NCBI RefSeq assembly: GCF_042680725.1
Contig: NZ_JBHUEK010000018.1
Coordinates: forward strand, 1 to 64,000
Direction of reading: 5' to 3'
DNA: 64,000 nt
Source of the DNA: Ferdinandcohnia salidurans
Lineage (GTDB): Bacteria; Bacillota; Bacilli; Bacillales; Bacillaceae_L
Within the stretch, counting starts at the first letter, position 1, and every line of letters starts with the position of its first letter. Positions 32,940 through 41,081 of the stretch are shown here, piece after piece. The notes beneath the pieces were generated by a model. That model was not told where the DNA came from and ran no database searches. It saw only the letters and a program-made list of their open reading frames with translations. The position numbers and the translations under genes were made by a program.

Positions 32940-33908
32940 ATGAGTGAACATTTTCTTCAGGTACCTGAATGGTCATGGAATCAGACGGCAATAGAGGAAC
33001 CAACCTATGTCCATCAATGGGTTAAACCATTGAATGTGCTAGAACGTACACCTGATCTCATCCTGTACGGAGCACCAATCTCGAGGTCTTCGATTAGTGT
33101 TTCTGGAGCTTCTTTATATCCAACTGAATTTCGGAGGATGTGGAAAGGATTTGCCACATATAATTTGGACGAAAATGTAGATTTATGTTCCTTTCAAGTA
33201 GCGGATGCAGGCGATGTGGCAATGCATACGACGGATATTCTTTTGTCACATCAACGAATACAAAAGACAACAGCCTATCTTGCCGCACACTATCCAAACA
33301 CGCCAACATGTATGATTGGCGGTGATCATTCAACAACGGCTTGTGCTGTACGAGGTATTAAGGATGCTTTCCCTAGTGAGACGATTGGAATTTTACAGCT
33401 TGATACACATCTTGATGTAAGGGATCCAAAAGAACTCGGGCCAGCAAACGGAACACCAATCCGCCAATTAATTGATGGCCAGGTCGTGAACGGGGAAAAC
33501 GTGATTAATATTGGACTGCATGGATACTACAATGCAAAACCATTAATAGATTACGCAAATGATCACAAGATTCAGATGGTAACCTTAAAGCAAGCTCGAA
33601 AACAAGGGCTAATCAACACGGTTCAACGTGCATTAGAGCAATTATCAGCAAAGGTTGATCGTATTTACGTAACAGTTGATATGGATGTATTGGATATTTC
33701 GGTTGCCCCTGGAGTCCCGGCATCAACACCAGGCGGGTTATCAGCAATTGAACTATTTGATAGTTTGCTAGAAATCGGCAAGCATCCTGCTGTTAGACAT
33801 ATTGATTATGTCTGCCTAGATCCAAGTAAGGATTCGGCCGTTTCTGAAACAGTTAAGGTAGGAACCTATGCGTGGCTGCAATTTATTACAGGTCTAGTCT
33901 TACGATAG
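32940..33908 (+). CDS. hutG: Formimidoylglutamase
   Basis: Ureohydrolase-family enzyme (322 aa) that hydrolyses formiminoglutamate to glutamate and formamide. Binuclear manganese ligands are in GGDHSTT, DTHLDVRD and DMDVLDISVAPGVPAS. It is last in the operon. The B. subtilis operon continues with the permease hutM, which is absent here; instead an aldo/keto reductase scar and a terminator follow. Confidence 0.95.
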   Translation: MSEHFLQVPEWSWNQTAIEEPTYVHQWVKPLNVLERTPDLILYGAPISRSSISVSGASLYPTEFRRMWKGFATYNLDENVDLCSFQVADAGDVAMHTTDILLSHQRIQKTTAYLAAHYPNTPTCMIGGDHSTTACAVRGIKDAFPSETIGILQLDTHLDVRDPKELGPANGTPIRQLIDGQVVNGENVINIGLHGYYNAKPLIDYANDHKIQMVTLKQARKQGLINTVQRALEQLSAKVDRIYVTVDMDVLDISVAPGVPASTPGGLSAIELFDSLLEIGKHPAVRHIDYVCLDPSKDSAVSETVKVGTYAWLQFITGLVLR

Positions 33909-33913
33909 GCACT

Positions 33914-33946
33914 AGTGCTGAGAAAAGAATAGTTAAGAGTAGATAA
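33914..33946 (+). pseudogene. 3' remnant of an aldo/keto reductase gene
   Basis: Translation gives SAEKRIVKSR and a stop. The intact aldo/keto reductase at 42706-43692 ends SAEEGIVKSR and a stop. DNA similarity continues past the stop into the terminator (33947-33990 against 43693-43738). This looks like the tail of a deleted paralogue, or a recombination joint that gave hutG its terminator. Confidence 0.6.
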
Positions 33947-33955
33947 AATAAGAAA

Positions 33956-33989
33956 AACTGTAGGTGTTTGCTAACCTGCAGTTTTTTTC
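33956..33989 (+). terminator. Intrinsic terminator of the hut operon
   Basis: AACTGTAGGT pairs with ACCTGCAGTT (one G-U pair) and is followed by T7. The same terminator sequence occurs after the aldo/keto reductase near 43.7 kb. Confidence 0.88.
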
Positions 33990-34105
33990 TTTTTCCAGGT
34001 ACTACATAACCAAGACATCTTCCTGCTATTCGTTTGAACGGCTAGAGTTGAGGTATAATAGTAGATGATAAAAAGTGGCATACATAAGAATGAGAGTGAT
34101 TAGAT

Positions 34106-34879
34106 TTGATTGATATTAGCAAAATTATTCAAGGGAGAAATTTAACAGAATTAGATGTACAAATTATTCGATATATCATTACGAATATTGATACGGTTTT
34201 GCAAAAAGGAGTGCGTGAAATTGCTAAAGAAAATTTCACTTCCCCCGCGACAGTTATTCGCTTATCCAAAAAGTTAGGCTATACCGGTTTTGTGGATATG
34301 TATTATCAACTCCTGCCAATGATTAGGAAAGTTGAAGTACCGCAAAGTGGTGATATAGAGGACTTTTTGCAGGTAAGCCAAACGGATTTTTTAACCCTTA
34401 ATTCGATGGAAGAGATTGAAACGTTTATTAGCAAAGTGTTAAATCTAGATCAAAAATATATATTTATTTATGCAACTGGCTTTTCAGCCATTGCTGCAGA
34501 GTACTTTCATAAAAAACTATTAGTATTAGGTCGGAAAACGATATTTGCCAGTGCAACGGACTCCGTTGGTATCTTTGAAAATAATCTGGAGGATATCGGG
34601 GCATTAGTCGTTATCTCAAAATCAGGAGAAACACAGACTGTGATTGATAAACTGCATGCGGCAAAAGAGCATCATGTGTTTACAGCTTCATTTACAAAGG
34701 AAACGGATAATCGCATTGCGAAGCTGTCTGATTTAAACTTTAAAATTATGGATTACAATAAGCTAGATGACCGAAATATGCTACCAAATCGTTTCTTTCC
34801 TAAATTGCTTCTGCTGTTTGAGTTTATCCTTAAGCAGTATGTTGAGAATTTAGGCGCGAAAAAGAATAGGGAAGAGTGA
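34106..34879 (+). CDS. glvR: RpiR/MurR-family regulator, GlvR-like
   Basis: Transcriptional regulator (257 aa) with an N-terminal HTH (VREIAKENFTSPATVIRLSK, near 35-55) and a C-terminal SIS phosphosugar-binding domain (about 105-240, with IFIYATGFSAIAAEYFHKKL and VVISKSGETQTVID). It precedes a glvC-like PTS permease and a glvA-like glucosidase, the same set as glv/mal in B. subtilis, where GlvR activates the operon in response to maltose. The start is TTG with a weak ribosome-binding site (GAGAGTGA). A TATAAT lies 45 bp upstream. Confidence 0.85.
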   Translation: MIDISKIIQGRNLTELDVQIIRYIITNIDTVLQKGVREIAKENFTSPATVIRLSKKLGYTGFVDMYYQLLPMIRKVEVPQSGDIEDFLQVSQTDFLTLNSMEEIETFISKVLNLDQKYIFIYATGFSAIAAEYFHKKLLVLGRKTIFASATDSVGIFENNLEDIGALVVISKSGETQTVIDKLHAAKEHHVFTASFTKETDNRIAKLSDLNFKIMDYNKLDDRNMLPNRFFPKLLLLFEFILKQYVENLGAKKNREE

Positions 34880-34910
34880 AACGTGTTTCAATCTGTGAAA
34901 CACGTTTTTA
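34879..34910 (+). terminator. Intrinsic terminator after glvR
   Basis: AAACGTGTTTCA and TGAAACACGTTT form a perfect 12-bp stem with a 5-nt loop, followed by T5. It overlaps the stop codon of glvR, so glvC-glvA are probably transcribed from their own promoter in 34911-34998. Confidence 0.8.
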
Positions 34911-34998
34911 ATCATGTTGAAACTATCGACTATAAAACGCTTGCATTGTATTCTAAACGTGTCGAAAGAAATTAAGTGAATATTGGAGGTGCGGCTCA

Positions 34999-36600
34999 AT
35001 GAAAGCCAAAATGATGGAAGGTATGCAACGCTTTTCAAAAGCAATGTTCATTCCAGTACTTATATTGCCGATTGCTGGTATTTTGATTGCCCTCGGTAAC
35101 TTATTTACGAATGCTAGATTATTGGAAGTCATTCCATTTTTAGATAATCCGATTACGACAGGTTTCGGATCCATTTTAACTGGATCATTAGTTTCGATTC
35201 TCGGTAACCTAGGATTGATTTTCTGTGTCGGTATCACGGTAGGCTTGGCTAATAAAGAGAAAGCTGTTGCTGGTTTTACTGCTTTATTAGGTTATTTAGT
35301 ATTTGTTAATGCGATGAATAAATTTATGGACCTTACCGGAGTACTGTTTCAAGGCGACTCCCTGCAAGGAACAGGACAAACGCTTGTTTTAGGTGTTCAA
35401 ATACTTGATATGGGTGTTTTCCTCGGAATTATTCTCGGGATTGTAACCGCTTTTGTTCATAACAAATTTGTTGATATAGAATTTAACGGTGCTTTTCAAA
35501 TATACGGTGGATCACGTTTTGTCTTTATCGTACTTATACCAGTAGTTGTCCTATTATCAATTGCTCTTACGTATATTTGGCCGTTTTTCCAAAATGGTAT
35601 TAACAATCTTGGATCTCTTATTAATCACAGTGGGAACTTCGGAATATTCTTATACGGAATGTTAGAGCGCTTATTAATTCCTACTGGGCTGCATCACTTA
35701 ATCTATACACCATTCTTATATACATCATTGGGCGGTGTAGCAGAAGTTGGCGGACAAATTTTTGAAGGTGCAAGAAATATTTACTACGCTGAGATTGCAG
35801 ATCCAACTGTAAAAGAACTTTCTTCATCTGTCGTTTGGGATGCGCGAGGAATTTCAAAAATGTTTGGTTTACTCGGCGCTTGCTTAGCGATGTATCATAC
35901 AGCAAAGCCTGAGAACAAGGCGAAGGTAAAAGCAATCTTGATTCCTGCTGCTGTGACTTCTTTTATTGCGGGTGTTACTGAACCAATTGAATTCTCATTC
36001 ATGTTTGTTGCTCCACTACTATTTGTGGTTCACGCTGCTTTAAGTGGTTTAGCAATGGTAACGTTTAGTCTCTTAGATGTCAGAGCAATTGGACCAAACG
36101 GAATGATTGACTTCCTATTGTTCAATTTACCGCTCGGAATTGAGAAGACACACTGGCCAATGTACATTTTAATCGGTTTGATCTTCTTTGTGATCTACTA
36201 CTTACTATTCCGCTTCTTAATCGTGAAGCTTAACTTCAAGACCGTCGGAAGAGAAGAAGGTGGACAAGAAACAAAGTTATATACGAAGAAAGATTTAAAA
36301 GAAAAGCAAAAACAAGGAAAAACTGGAACTTCTGAATCACAGGGAAATGACGGAATTGCCCCAGTAATTGTTGATGCCTTAGGTGGAGCAAGTAACATTC
36401 ATACCGTTACCAATTGTTATACAAGACTTCGTTTAACACTAGATAATCCTGAAATGGTCAACGAAGAAGTGTTGAAGAAAGAAACAGGTGCTAGTGGAGT
36501 CGTGATTAAAGATAAAAATGTTCAAGTTGTTTACGGCTTACAGGTTACAACGATTAGAAAAGCTGTTGACAGTTATTTAGGATTAACAACAAACGAATAG
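34999..36600 (+). CDS. glvC: PTS alpha-glucoside/maltose EIICB component
   Basis: Membrane permease and phosphotransfer protein (533 aa). The EIIC domain (about 1-420) has multiple helices and the substrate-loop motif GVTEPIEFSFMF; the EIIB domain (about 450-533) has the phosphorylated Cys in HTVTNCYTRLRLTL. There is no EIIA domain, so a glucose-type EIIA must come from elsewhere. By context with glvA and glvR it should import maltose or related alpha-glucosides as 6-phosphates. The linker between the domains is Lys/Gln-rich. Confidence 0.9.
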   Translation: MKAKMMEGMQRFSKAMFIPVLILPIAGILIALGNLFTNARLLEVIPFLDNPITTGFGSILTGSLVSILGNLGLIFCVGITVGLANKEKAVAGFTALLGYLVFVNAMNKFMDLTGVLFQGDSLQGTGQTLVLGVQILDMGVFLGIILGIVTAFVHNKFVDIEFNGAFQIYGGSRFVFIVLIPVVVLLSIALTYIWPFFQNGINNLGSLINHSGNFGIFLYGMLERLLIPTGLHHLIYTPFLYTSLGGVAEVGGQIFEGARNIYYAEIADPTVKELSSSVVWDARGISKMFGLLGACLAMYHTAKPENKAKVKAILIPAAVTSFIAGVTEPIEFSFMFVAPLLFVVHAALSGLAMVTFSLLDVRAIGPNGMIDFLLFNLPLGIEKTHWPMYILIGLIFFVIYYLLFRFLIVKLNFKTVGREEGGQETKLYTKKDLKEKQKQGKTGTSESQGNDGIAPVIVDALGGASNIHTVTNCYTRLRLTLDNPEMVNEEVLKKETGASGVVIKDKNVQVVYGLQVTTIRKAVDSYLGLTTNE

Positions 36601-36647
36601 ACTCGGAATAAAACAACAACAAAGATTTCTAGAAGGGAATGGAGAAA

Positions 36648-37973
36648 ATGAAAAAGTTCTCAGTCGTTATTGCAGGTGGAGGAAGTACCTATACACCAGG
36701 GATTGTTATGATGTTATTAGACAATCTGGACCGTTTCCCACTTCGAAAGTTAAAATTATATGATAATGATGCTGAAAGACAAGCTGTTTTAGGAGAAGCA
36801 ATTGAGATCGTATTAAAAGAAAATGCGCCGGATATTGAATATTGCTTCACAACCGATCCAGAGGAGGCTTTTACTGATATCGATTTCTGCTTTGCTCATA
36901 TTCGTACGGGGAAATATGAAATGCGCGAAAAAGATGAAAAAATTCCATTGAAATATGGTGTAGTCGGCCAAGAAACTTGCGGACCTGGCGGAATTGCTTA
37001 TGGAATGAGAAGCATCGGGGATATGGTTGAGTTAATCGATATAATGGAAAAATATTCACCAGATGCATGGATGTTAAACTATTCTAATCCTGCAGCCATT
37101 GTAGCGGAAGCTTGTCGCGTTCTTCGTCCAAATTCAAAAGTATTGAATATTTGTGATATGCCTGTAGGCACACTACGTAGAATTTCTCATATCATCGGCA
37201 AAGAGCCACAGGATTTAGAAGTACGTTATTTCGGATTAAACCACTTTGGCTGGTGGACAAGTGTAAAAGATAAAGAGGGAAATGAATATCTTCCTCAAAT
37301 TCGTGATTATGTTGCTGAAAACGGATATCTTACTCAAAAAGAAGTAGATACCCAGCATACTGATGCTAGCTGGCAAGAAACACACAAGAAAGCAAAAGAT
37401 TTACTAGCGGTTGATCCTAGATTCTTGCCAAATACGTATTTAAAATACTATTTATACCCTGATTATGTGGTAAAAACGTCTAATCCAGAATACACAAGGG
37501 CAAATGAAGTAATCGCTGGTAGAGAAAAGACCGTTTTCTCAACAGCAAGAACGATCATTGAAAGAGGAACTGCAGAAGGCTGCGAGTTTGAAATGGGGGC
37601 ACATGCCACTTTCGTTGTTGATTTAGCCCGTGCGATTGCCTTTAACACACATGAAAGAATGTTATTAATTGTTGAAAACAATGGAGCCATTGCTAACTTT
37701 GATGATGATGCTATGGTTGAAGTTCCATGTATTGTTGGTAGCGACGGTCCAGAGCCATTAAGCCAAGGGAAAATTCCTGAATTCCAAAGAGCGTTAATGT
37801 ATCAGCAAGTAACAGTTGAAAAATTAGTGGTTCAAGCCTATATTGAAGGCAGCTACCAAAAGCTCTGGCAGGCATTAACACTTTCAAAAACAGTACCAAG
37901 TGCAAAAGTAGCCAAAGACATCTTGGATGAATTAATCGAAGCTAATAAAGGTTATTGGCCGGAGTTACACTAA
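36648..37973 (+). CDS. glvA: 6-phospho-alpha-glucosidase (GH4)
   Basis: Family GH4 enzyme (441 aa) that hydrolyses maltose-6-phosphate by an NAD+- and Mn2+-dependent redox mechanism. The NAD motif VVIAGGGSTYTPG is at the N terminus; metal and catalytic residues are Cys169-Asp170 in NICDMPVG and His199 in GLNHFGWW, matching the Cys/Asp/His pattern of B. subtilis GlvA. The start chosen is the second ATG, better spaced from AAGGGA than the ATG at 36639. It follows glvC by 47 bp and completes uptake and cleavage of phospho-glucosides. Confidence 0.93.
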   Translation: MKKFSVVIAGGGSTYTPGIVMMLLDNLDRFPLRKLKLYDNDAERQAVLGEAIEIVLKENAPDIEYCFTTDPEEAFTDIDFCFAHIRTGKYEMREKDEKIPLKYGVVGQETCGPGGIAYGMRSIGDMVELIDIMEKYSPDAWMLNYSNPAAIVAEACRVLRPNSKVLNICDMPVGTLRRISHIIGKEPQDLEVRYFGLNHFGWWTSVKDKEGNEYLPQIRDYVAENGYLTQKEVDTQHTDASWQETHKKAKDLLAVDPRFLPNTYLKYYLYPDYVVKTSNPEYTRANEVIAGREKTVFSTARTIIERGTAEGCEFEMGAHATFVVDLARAIAFNTHERMLLIVENNGAIANFDDDAMVEVPCIVGSDGPEPLSQGKIPEFQRALMYQQVTVEKLVVQAYIEGSYQKLWQALTLSKTVPSAKVAKDILDELIEANKGYWPELH

Positions 37974-38037
37974 TAGAAAAGTAGAATACTAAGGGTAACC
38001 TGTAGCATAAGTATACTAGTAACCTAAAAAGAACAAT

Positions 38038-38062
38038 AATAAGATTTTTCAAAAATCTTATT
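38038..38062. terminator. Perfect 12-bp palindrome downstream of glvA
   Basis: AATAAGATTTTT-C-AAAAATCTTATT. It lies 65 bp after glvA and touches the -35 of the SAM-riboswitch promoter, so it could be a terminator of glv or an operator for the met unit. Confidence 0.5.
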
Positions 38063-38089
38063 GACAGTTCAAGACATTCCATGTAAATT
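38061..38089 (+). promoter_or_regulatory. Sigma-A promoter of the met leader
   Basis: A perfect TTGACA (38061-38066), a 17-bp spacer and TAAATT (38084-38089). Transcription would start about 20 nt before the SAM aptamer. Confidence 0.78.
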
Positions 38090-38116
38090 ATTAATTACAA
38101 TTCAATAATTAATGAA

Positions 38117-38277
38117 TTCTTATCAAGAGAGGTGGAGGGACTGGCCCTTTGAAGCCTCGGCAACAGACTACAAGGTACTGTGCCAAATCCAGCAAGCAAA
38201 GAGCTTGAAAGATGAGAAGAGACGATTAAATTTACCATTTAAACCCTCTTCTGTCATGAAGGGGGTTTTATTTTTTT
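38117..38277 (+). promoter_or_regulatory. SAM-I (S-box) riboswitch with terminator
   Basis: The aptamer (38117-38220) has the S-box hallmarks: CTTATCAAGAGAGGTGGAGG, then GAAGCCTCGGCAACA, AGGTACTGTGCCAAATCC and GAAAGATGAGAAG closing P1. The terminator hairpin AAACCCTCTTC/GAAGGGGGTTT with T7 is at 38241-38277. High SAM favours termination, so metNIQ is expressed under methionine/SAM limitation. Confidence 0.97.
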
Positions 38278-38301
38278 GATTTAAAAGAGGTCTTTATTAC
38301 C

Positions 38302-38422
38302 TATAATCAATTCTCAAAAACTAAATTTATATAAAATGAAAAAGTATGCCGATTAGACAACTAAAGGTATCTTTATCCAATACATCTTTACATGGTGTTG
38401 GATAGAGGTGCCTTTTTTGTTT
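38302..38422 (+). promoter_or_regulatory. Second -10-like site and second terminator in the met leader
   Basis: A TATAAT (38302-38307) follows the S-box terminator. A second long hairpin follows, AAAGGTATCTTTATCCAATAC against GGTGTTGGATAGAGGTGCC with T6 (38355-38422), only about 24 bp before metN. A transcript reading through the S-box, or starting at the second -10, must still pass this terminator. I recognise no aptamer for it. Confidence 0.5.
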
Positions 38423-38445
38423 GATTTCGAAAAGGAGGATTATCG

Positions 38446-39471
38446 TTGATTAAGTTTGAGGAAGTAAATAAAGTATTTGGTTTGGAAGGAAAGAAGGTGC
38501 AAGCGTTAAAGGATGTTTCTTTAACCATATCAAAAGGAGAAATCTTTGGAGTGGTTGGATTTAGTGGGGCTGGTAAAAGTACATTGCTCCGACTCGTTAA
38601 TTTACTTGAACGCCCAACATCAGGGAAGGTGGTGGTTAACGACCGAGAAATATCCAGTCTCTCTCAAGCTGAGCTACGTAAGTTACGAAGGAAAATCGGT
38701 ATGATCTTTCAGTCATTTAACCTATTTAACTCTCGCACTGTATATGGAAATATCGCTTATCCTCTCAAACTTGCAAAGTTGCCAAAGGATGAAATTGATC
38801 ACCGTGTTAAAGAATTACTTCAATTTGTTGGTTTACAAGATAAGTCAGATCAGTATCCGGAACAGCTTTCCGGCGGACAAAAGCAAAGAGTAGGTATTGC
38901 AAGAGCGCTTGCCACATCACCAGACATTCTGATTTGTGATGAAGCAACCTCTGCGTTAGACCCTGAAACAACAGGAGAAATCCTTCAGCTATTACGTAAA
39001 GTGAATGAGGAGTACAATATTACCATTTTACTTATTACACATGAGATGCATGTAATCCGTAGTATTTGTCATCGAGTGGCTGTGATGGAAAACGGGTCAG
39101 TGATTGAAGAAGGAAATGTGTATGATATTTTTTCAAACCCACAATCCAAAACGACTAAAAATTTTATTAGTTCCGTGCTAAACGATAAGCTTTCTAGCAA
39201 ACTCTTAGAGAAATTGCGCAATAACCATTATGGAAACTTGTATCGCGTGATTTTTACAGGAGGGGCTTCAAGTCAACCAATCCTATCACGAGTAACGAGA
39301 AAGCATGGGATTGATTTCAATATTATATACGGAAGTATTAACGAGTTACAGGATCAATTGTTTGGTAGTTTAATTGTTGAGTTTCAGGGTCCTGATCCTC
39401 TAATTCGGCAAGTTATCAATGAACTTAAACAAATTGTTGAAGTAAGGGAGGTGATTAATCATGAGAGTTGA
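38446..39471 (+). CDS. metN: Methionine ABC transporter, ATP-binding protein
   Basis: ATPase (341 aa) of the methionine uptake ABC importer. Walker A GFSGAGKST, signature LSGGQKQRVGIARAL and Walker B ILICDEATSALDP are all present. The C-terminal NIL regulatory domain (about 260-341, IFTGGASSQPIL...) binds methionine and gives feedback inhibition in this family. The start is TTG after AAAGGAGG. It overlaps metI by 11 bp and is under the SAM-I riboswitch. Confidence 0.96.
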   Translation: MIKFEEVNKVFGLEGKKVQALKDVSLTISKGEIFGVVGFSGAGKSTLLRLVNLLERPTSGKVVVNDREISSLSQAELRKLRRKIGMIFQSFNLFNSRTVYGNIAYPLKLAKLPKDEIDHRVKELLQFVGLQDKSDQYPEQLSGGQKQRVGIARALATSPDILICDEATSALDPETTGEILQLLRKVNEEYNITILLITHEMHVIRSICHRVAVMENGSVIEEGNVYDIFSNPQSKTTKNFISSVLNDKLSSKLLEKLRNNHYGNLYRVIFTGGASSQPILSRVTRKHGIDFNIIYGSINELQDQLFGSLIVEFQGPDPLIRQVINELKQIVEVREVINHES

Positions 39472-40123
39472 TTGGACTACGTTTTGGCCTCGTATTATTG
39501 AAGCGACTGGAGAAACCATTTTAATGGTTATCTTTACATTAATTTTCTCAAGCATGATTGGTATAGCGATGGGGGTACTCTTTTTTGTCACCCGCAAAGG
39601 GAACATATTAGAAAATAAGTATATCTTTCTCGTACTTAATTTGTTAGTGAACATCGTTCGTCCCATTCCATTTATTATTTTGCTAGTTGCATTGAGTCCC
39701 TTAACTCGGGCAGTTATGGGTACTACGATTGGAACGGCAGCAGCTATTTTTCCTATGACGATAGCGGCATGCTTTGCGGTTGCTAGGATCGTAGAGAGTA
39801 ACCTTGTCTCGATTGATCCGGGAATTATTGAAGCTGCACAGGCTATGGGTGCAAGCCCCGTACGAATCATATTTGGCGTACTTATACCTGAAGCGTTAGG
39901 ACCTCTTATTCTCGGTCTTACTTTTGTTACGGTTGGACTTGTCGATTTCTCAGCTATGGCTGGAACGGTAGGTGGCGGTGGATTAGGTGACCTTGCCATG
40001 ACCTATGGTTACCAGAGATTTGATACATCGGTCATGATTGTGACAGTTGTGATATTAATTCTACTCGTTCAAATAGCACAGTTTTCAGGGAACTTTTTAT
40101 CTAGATTCTTTTTACGAAGATAA
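39461..40123 (+). CDS. metI: Methionine ABC transporter, permease
   Basis: Integral membrane subunit (220 aa, five helices) of the MetNIQ importer (also called MetP in Bacillus). The EAA loop that contacts MetN is EAAQAMGASPVRIIFGVLIPEAL (seen at about 125-147 as EAAQAMGAS and PVRIIFGVLIPEAL). It overlaps metN by 11 bp and precedes metQ by 24 bp. Confidence 0.95.
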   Translation: MRVDWTTFWPRIIEATGETILMVIFTLIFSSMIGIAMGVLFFVTRKGNILENKYIFLVLNLLVNIVRPIPFIILLVALSPLTRAVMGTTIGTAAAIFPMTIAACFAVARIVESNLVSIDPGIIEAAQAMGASPVRIIFGVLIPEALGPLILGLTFVTVGLVDFSAMAGTVGGGGLGDLAMTYGYQRFDTSVMIVTVVILILLVQIAQFSGNFLSRFFLRR

Positions 40124-40147
40124 CCTAAAAAAAGGAGAGATTTCAAA

Positions 40148-41023
40148 ATGAAAAAGCGATTAATTATTTTATTATCAATGGCGTTTGTTATTTCAATACT
40201 GGCAGCGTGTACGAATAGTACTTCTGGAAAATCCAATGAGGTCGTAAAGATTGGTGTAACAGGTGCGGATGGACCGTATTGGAAGCTTATTGAAGAAAAA
40301 GCAAAGGCAAAAGGAATCACAATTGAGTTAGTGGAGTTTTCCGATTACATTCAGCCTAATAATGCTCTTGCAAATGGAGAGATTGATATGAATTCTTTCC
40401 AACATATTGCTTTTCTAGGTCCTGCAAATGTTGAGAATGGCTTTAAGATTGTTCCGATTGCTTCAACAACTATTAACCCAACAGGAATTTACTCTGAAAA
40501 ATATGATGATTTAGCAGACATACCAGAGGGTTCGCAAATCGCGATTTCAAACGACCCTGCAAACCTTGGCCGAGGTTTAACTTTATTAGAAAAGGCTGGA
40601 TTAATTGAGCTAAAAGATGGAGTGGGTATATACGGAACCTTAGATGATATTGCTAAGAACCCAAAGAATTTAGAAATTGTTCCAGTTGTTTCTCAACAAA
40701 CTGCACAGGCACTTAAAGATGTTGCTGCGTCTCTGATAAATAATGGAATCGCAGGTCAAGCGGGGTTGAACTTTAAGGATGCGTTGTTATATGACGATCC
40801 AGAGAGTGAAGAAGCAAGACCATATATTAATGTATTTGCCGTTCGTGAAGAGGATAAAGACAATGAAACATACAAAACAATTGCAAAGCTATATCAGGAA
40901 GCGGATGTGAAAGAAGCTGTAATAGAAGATACAAAGGGTGGAAGTATTGTTGTTGATATCCCTGCTGAAGATCTTGAGGAGACTTTAAACCAATTAGAAG
41001 AAAGCATTAAGAATAGAAAATAG
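40148..41023 (+). CDS. metQ: Methionine-binding lipoprotein
   Basis: Substrate-binding lipoprotein (291 aa) of the NlpA/MetQ family, anchored outside the membrane. The signal peptide ends at the lipobox LAAC with Cys21. Typical family blocks are VKIGVTGADGPYW, DMNSFQHIAFL and ISNDPANLGRGL. It completes the metNIQ operon controlled by the SAM-I riboswitch. The monooxygenase gene follows after 58 bp. Confidence 0.95.
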   Translation: MKKRLIILLSMAFVISILAACTNSTSGKSNEVVKIGVTGADGPYWKLIEEKAKAKGITIELVEFSDYIQPNNALANGEIDMNSFQHIAFLGPANVENGFKIVPIASTTINPTGIYSEKYDDLADIPEGSQIAISNDPANLGRGLTLLEKAGLIELKDGVGIYGTLDDIAKNPKNLEIVPVVSQQTAQALKDVAASLINNGIAGQAGLNFKDALLYDDPESEEARPYINVFAVREEDKDNETYKTIAKLYQEADVKEAVIEDTKGGSIVVDIPAEDLEETLNQLEESIKNRK

Positions 41024-41081
41024 AGAATGTAAGCTAAATACTTAAAATGGTAATTAAATAATCTATGAAAAGGTGAGACAA

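Noticed and set aside
34920..34990. cre site before glvC
   Set aside because: TGCAAGCGTTTTAT has three mismatches to the cre consensus. It is suggestive for a PTS operon but too weak to list.
39400..39999. 199-codon minus-strand frame opposite metI
   Set aside because: It lies wholly opposite the metN-metI genes with clear homology on the plus strand, is low-complexity in composition and lacks a ribosome-binding site.
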